Shown: positions 48,036-51,677 of the stretch, one piece after another | Position numbering within the stretch: position 1 is the first letter of the stretch | How the letters are laid out: every line of letters begins with the position of its first letter | NCBI GenBank assembly: GCA_016872725.1 | Contig: VGZC01000042.1 | Location: forward strand, 1 to 51,677 | Origin: Planctomycetota bacterium | GTDB lineage: Bacteria > Planctomycetota > Planctomycetia > Pirellulales > Pirellulaceae | Direction: 5' to 3' | DNA: 51,677 nt | Made by a program: the position numbers and the translations under genes | The notes under the pieces: generated by a model | Told to the model about the DNA's origin: nothing | The model's database searches: none | The model's input: the letters and a program-made list of their open reading frames with translations, nothing else

Positions 48036-48920
48036 ATGGGGATCCGTTTTCATTGTTCGGAATGCCGCGAAAGACTCCATGTGAAGGATTTCCTTGGAGG
48101 CAAGCGGGGCGTTTGTCCCAAATGCCACTCGAGTATTTGGATTCCGGAACGCAGTGGGCTCGCGGTTGCCGGCGAGGCCGACGCGGAACCTGAGTCGGAC
48201 GGACGGACCGACCAGGAATACTCGGCGGAAGGGGTGAATAAGGCGTCCAGCCACGGCGCCCAGCCGCAGCGCGCGACCCCAAACGGAGCGCTCCGCGGCG
48301 CCGGTCCCGGTTCCTCCACGGCGATCGCCGACGAAGGGCCGAGCGTCGCGAATGAGACGAGCCGGACCTCCCGCCGCGCGCGAGGCGGTGAGGAAAAAAG
48401 CGTGCCCGTGCCCGATCGAGGGGAAACGGCTCGCCGTTCCCGCGACCCGGCGCCGGAATCGGTTCCACGCCATCCACAATCGGTTTCCGCTCCAATGCCT
48501 CAGACGCCCGCCGCCGATCCCTTTGTCCAAGGCGCGGCCGTCGTTTGGCATGTCCGACCTGCGTCCGGCGGCCAATACGGTCCCGCCGACGGTGCGACGA
48601 TGAAGAAGTGGGTCGGTGAGGGGCGCGTTCCCGTCGATGCGCTCGTGTGGCGCAGTGACTGGAGCCAATGGCGCCGCGCCGGCGACGAGCTCACTGGCTA
48701 TTTGCCCGCGGTGGTTCCCGCCCCAGGTCCGGCGCACGTCGTTCCGGCGCACGTCGTTCCGGCGCCGGTCGCGCGGGCCGTCGAGGCGGCGGGCAAACTC
48801 GCCCGCATCAACGACCTCAAACGGCGCCGACGCGCGCAGTGGATCGCCGTCGTTGCCGTGCTCTCGTGCGTGGCCGTCGTCCTGATCGTGGCGCTCATCG
48901 CCGTGCTGCGCCGAAGCTGA
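48036..48920 (+). CDS. Zinc-ribbon, GYF_2-domain membrane protein
   Basis: This 294-residue protein has an N-terminal zinc ribbon (Cys7, Cys10, Cys27, Cys30 in FHCSECRERL and RGVCPKCHSS). A long charged low-complexity linker covers about residues 40-165, and a GYF_2-type domain about 170-220 (WHVRPASGGQYGPADGATMK, RVPVDALVWRSDWSQWRRAG). A Pro/Ala/Val stretch with a twice-repeated VVPAH unit leads to one C-terminal transmembrane helix (about 268-289). This architecture is common in planctomycetes and anchors a cytoplasmic ligand-binding domain at the membrane; the partner is unknown. It has a promoter with a perfect -10 box upstream. Confidence 0.75.
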   Translation: MGIRFHCSECRERLHVKDFLGGKRGVCPKCHSSIWIPERSGLAVAGEADAEPESDGRTDQEYSAEGVNKASSHGAQPQRATPNGALRGAGPGSSTAIADEGPSVANETSRTSRRARGGEEKSVPVPDRGETARRSRDPAPESVPRHPQSVSAPMPQTPAADPFVQGAAVVWHVRPASGGQYGPADGATMKKWVGEGRVPVDALVWRSDWSQWRRAGDELTGYLPAVVPAPGPAHVVPAHVVPAPVARAVEAAGKLARINDLKRRRRAQWIAVVAVLSCVAVVLIVALIAVLRRS

Positions 48921-49008
48921 TGCAGCCGCCCATTGTGTGACGAATCCGGCGGGAACGGACTGTCACCGGACATCGATTCCCATCGAAGGTCCGTCAACGT
49001 GCTGGTCC

Positions 49009-49168
49009 GAGGCTTCCAGCGATTGGGCATCGGGTCCGCCGATTCCGATCCGGCCGTCGACGGAAGCCGCTTCAGGACGTCCACCAAATAGGCGTGCGGT
49101 TCCAGGGCGATCCTCTTGCACGAGGCGATCAGGCTGAAGTGGATCGCCGCCGCCCGTCCCCCTCGACC
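49009..49168 (-). mobile_element. IS66-family transposase remnant (C-terminal end)
   Basis: On the minus strand 49168-49009 translates without a stop to GRGGRAAAIHFSLIASCKR and then EPHAYLVDVLKRLP and NRWKP. This matches the C-terminal end of IS66-type transposases (GGRxAAxxFSLIxSCKR, AYLRDVLTRLP). Both ends break off, upstream coding is in shifted frames, and no catalytic domain is present. It is a decayed fragment of about 53 codons beside the CobN/HmuS-like remnant. Confidence 0.7.
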
Positions 49169-49250
49169 TGTTTCACGACGAACGGCCCCCGCCGCATGAC
49201 GACCGCCTGGGCCGCTGAAATGACCCGATCGGGCTCATTGCGTTCAGCCT

Positions 49251-50970
49251 TCAAGGACTTCTCTTGGACCGTTGTATTGTTCCAAGGCTCAGCACAATGG
49301 CGACAAACAGAAAACTGGCCAGGATCAACCCTGTTGGTCGTTCTGATGGTTCCTGTTTAGGTTGCTCGGCAATCCGATCCTCGATTTCATTGAGTTCAAT
49401 GCCCTGAACCTCCGGAGCTGTCTGAGTGGGATTCAAGGCTGAAGCAAGAGCCTGTTGGTACTTGGCAAGCGTTTGCGGATTGGGATCATAACCCGGTGCA
49501 TTGAGCTGTTGCCGCAGAAACTCTCGAAAGGCCGCGTTACCGCATGTTTCATAGGAGCAGGCCGCACCGTGGCTGGCAACAAGTTCCGTGTGCAACTGCG
49601 CCAGTTTCCGCAGTCCGTCGAGTCGGGTTGCCAGTACCCCTTCCGGGCGGTTTCCAACATGACCGCCGTCATGTCCTGGAGCGCATAGGGATTCCTCCGC
49701 TCAAAGTACTCTCGCATGTCAAGGCGATGCTTGTCTTCGATATACACACGATAGGTCTCGTCCCACATGTCGTGACCGATGGCGGCCGGTTGCATGACAT
49801 TCCAGCCATACATATTTCGAACCGTCTCCGCCAGCGATGCCGCCGCACTCGGCCCTTCGCGCTGCAGCCCCTGGATGAACTTGGGATTCCAAAGCGATGT
49901 GCGACCTTCCTCGCGAATGGCACCGACGGAGGTGGTTACCTTGGCCCGGCCCGGTTGCCTCAAATCGCTGAAGTATCCCGTGGGATCATTGCCTGTTGTT
50001 TCTCGAACGGCTAAGGTGATTCCGCCCATATATTCATAGACGTGATCCAACGAAAGTGGTCCCCAAGTGTTGGAGCTGCGCGGATGAACAACCGCATCCA
50101 CCCCCTGCATTTGTGCTTCCAACAAACCCGGCAAGACTGTCCCCCAGCGATCGCCATCGCGATAGACGCCTGACATGTTATTGATGTATTGCCGGGCAAC
50201 TTGGCTAGCATCCCGCCAAGTGTCCCCCTTTTCCACCATCCCCATAATCCCCGTACCATAGCCGCTGTTGGAAGCCGAACCGAAAACGCGAGCTGTGGCA
50301 AAGTCCCTTGCATCCTTCGCGGAAACTCCCTTGGCCTTCAGTGCCAGTTCCGTCTCTTCCGTCCCGTCTCGAACGTAATTGGGCTGATCGTCAGGCTCCA
50401 AGGCACTGGCGATCTGAACAGCTTTGTCGAGGAGGGCAATGCGGGACGCAGCCGCATCGCGGAACTGTCCAGAGGTCTGCACTAACACGTCGACCCGAGG
50501 CCGATTGAGTTCCGCGGAAGGGATAACCTCGACATCGTAAACCACTCCACGCGAATTCCAGACAGGCCGCATACCCATCAGGTACAGGGCTTGAGCAATC
50601 TCCGTTCCCTTGCCGCGAATAAACTCTCCACCCCAGAACGAGATGGCCACCTGTCGAGGATACTGATCTGCATGAGATGTCCGATGAGCCGATAACATCT
50701 GATCGACCAGCTTCTTGGCGACTTGCCAAGCTTCTGGAGATGGAGTCTGTTCGGCGTTGATCGAGTAGGGGTTTCTGCCGGTCGGCACGGAGGACGGATT
50801 GACCAGGGGATCACCGCCGCCGGAAGGCGCAATGTACTCGGCATTCAGCGCGGCGACGAGTTCTTGCAGCTCGGACGCCGGAGATGACTTCAAGTTGGCG
50901 GCGTTCCGCTGAACGGACTCAATGGCATCCACCAACGCTTGCTGCAACTCGGGCTGTAGCTGTCCATTCT
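49251..50970 (-). pseudogene. Truncated, frameshifted CobN/HmuS-like chelatase large subunit
   Basis: About 560 C-terminal residues of a CobN/BchH-type chelatase are readable. The first part (frame ending at 49433) has PTGRNPYSINAEQTPSPEAW, FWGGEFIRGKGTEIAQALYL, ARVFGSASNSGYGTGIMGMV, PRSSNTWGPLSLDHVYEYMG and ETARKGYWQPDSTD. Near 49612-49620 the frame shifts, and ELVASHGAACSYETCGNAAF continues to a C-terminal membrane helix (GLILASFLFVAIVLSLGTIQ) and stop at 49251. At the 5' side homology ends at a TAG at about 50970, so at least half of the roughly 1300-1470-residue protein is missing. G+C of counted lines is 53-57%. The C-terminal anchor recalls HmuS-type members linked to haem uptake. Confidence 0.75.
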
Positions 50971-51329
<359 letters not shown>

Positions 51330-51677
51330 CTAGCCGGCCGGAACAGGAAGCCGTTCGTCAAGCACGGATTTGCGGGACGCCCGATCGGAATCGCCGCCGT
51401 GACGGCCGGTGAGTTGATTCAACAGCGCTTGGAAGCAACTGATTCCGGCGGTCTGCCAGCGGACGATCTCCTGGATCGCATCCGCCAACGTGAATTTCGG
51501 CACGTATCGACGGACCGATTCCAAGACGCTGCTGATGACCGTGCGGCGACGGGCGCCGCGCGTCGTCTTGCTGGTCCGCCCCGTTTTCCGATCCTGAGCG
51601 GGACCGCGCAGAATGCGTTCCGACACGTTGTTGGTTCCCGCCACGTGCTCGGTTTCCCCGCTCGGAGTGGTCACCTG
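51330..51677 (-). mobile_element. Transposase, C-terminal end (cut by right window edge)
   Basis: The minus-strand frame reads in from the right edge and ends at 51330. Visible parts are GTNNVSERILRGPAQDRKTG, TSKTTRGARRRTVISSVLES, PKFTLADAIQEIVRW and SCFQALLNQL. The NN-SER-LR stretch followed by RGARR and a final aromatic SCF segment resembles the C terminus of IS66-related transposases that I know from planctomycetes. The start is outside the window, so family and intactness are uncertain. It differs in sequence from the remnant at 49009-49168, implying at least two insertion sequences here. Confidence 0.7.

Overview
The window is chromosomal DNA from a GC-rich (counted lines mostly 63-70% G+C) bacterium that is almost certainly a planctomycete. 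The markers are a DUF1598 protein, a very large PVC-type haem/dehydrogenase protein with a ThuA tail, an FG-GAP (VCBS) secreted protein, Cys-rich and Zn-ribbon/GYF proteins, and several exported hypotheticals of types I associate with planctomycetes. I cannot place it below phylum. No tRNA, rRNA, CRISPR array, riboswitch or replication origin was recognised.

Layout. (1) 1-9.8 kb: the ribosome-assembly GTPase der, probably read from a leaderless mRNA, then a DUF1598 protein, a secreted Cys-rich repeat protein with its own terminator, an orphan HPt phosphotransfer protein, and SH3-, HEAT- and unknown-family envelope proteins. (2) 9.8-19.2 kb (minus strand): a tight cluster of an Old Yellow Enzyme-like oxidoreductase, a Gfo/Idh/MocA dehydrogenase and a 1400-residue LamG / beta-propeller / cytochrome c / ThuA protein, probably one catabolic unit, preceded by a PcrA/UvrD helicase. 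(3) 19.2-20.5 kb: a frameshifted CHAD-domain remnant, a 104-bp inverted-repeat REP-like element, and a free-standing RNA polymerase alpha-CTD gene whose stop codon lies inside that element, then a TPR protein. (4) 20.5-33.3 kb (minus strand): central metabolism, namely ppdK, mtnA, purE, ald, an RraA-like gene, glnA and an MMPL exporter, with ATGA overlaps (MMPL/glnA, RraA/ald), headed by an S41 peptidase with a near-consensus promoter and a terminator.

(5) 33.7-48.9 kb: accessory and envelope genes: a truncated FG-GAP protein with 15-bp tandem repeats at its 5' end, a CDGSH iron-sulfur protein, a heavy-metal efflux module (small exported protein, membrane-fusion protein, HME-type RND pump), a flavin transferase ApbE divergent from a cytochrome c-prime-like protein, and a ClpP-like protein with a degenerate catalytic triad next to an exported unknown. 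(6) 48.9-51.7 kb: a mobile, decaying island. An IS66-type transposase remnant, a lower-GC (53-57%) truncated and frameshifted CobN/HmuS-like chelatase fragment, and a transposase cut by the window edge lie in a row.

I did not find a clear new defence or secretion system. The observations I rate most worth following are the laterally acquired CobN/HmuS-like remnant, the stand-alone alpha-CTD with its REP-supplied stop codon, the Cys-rich secreted protein and the OYE-Gfo-PVC cluster.
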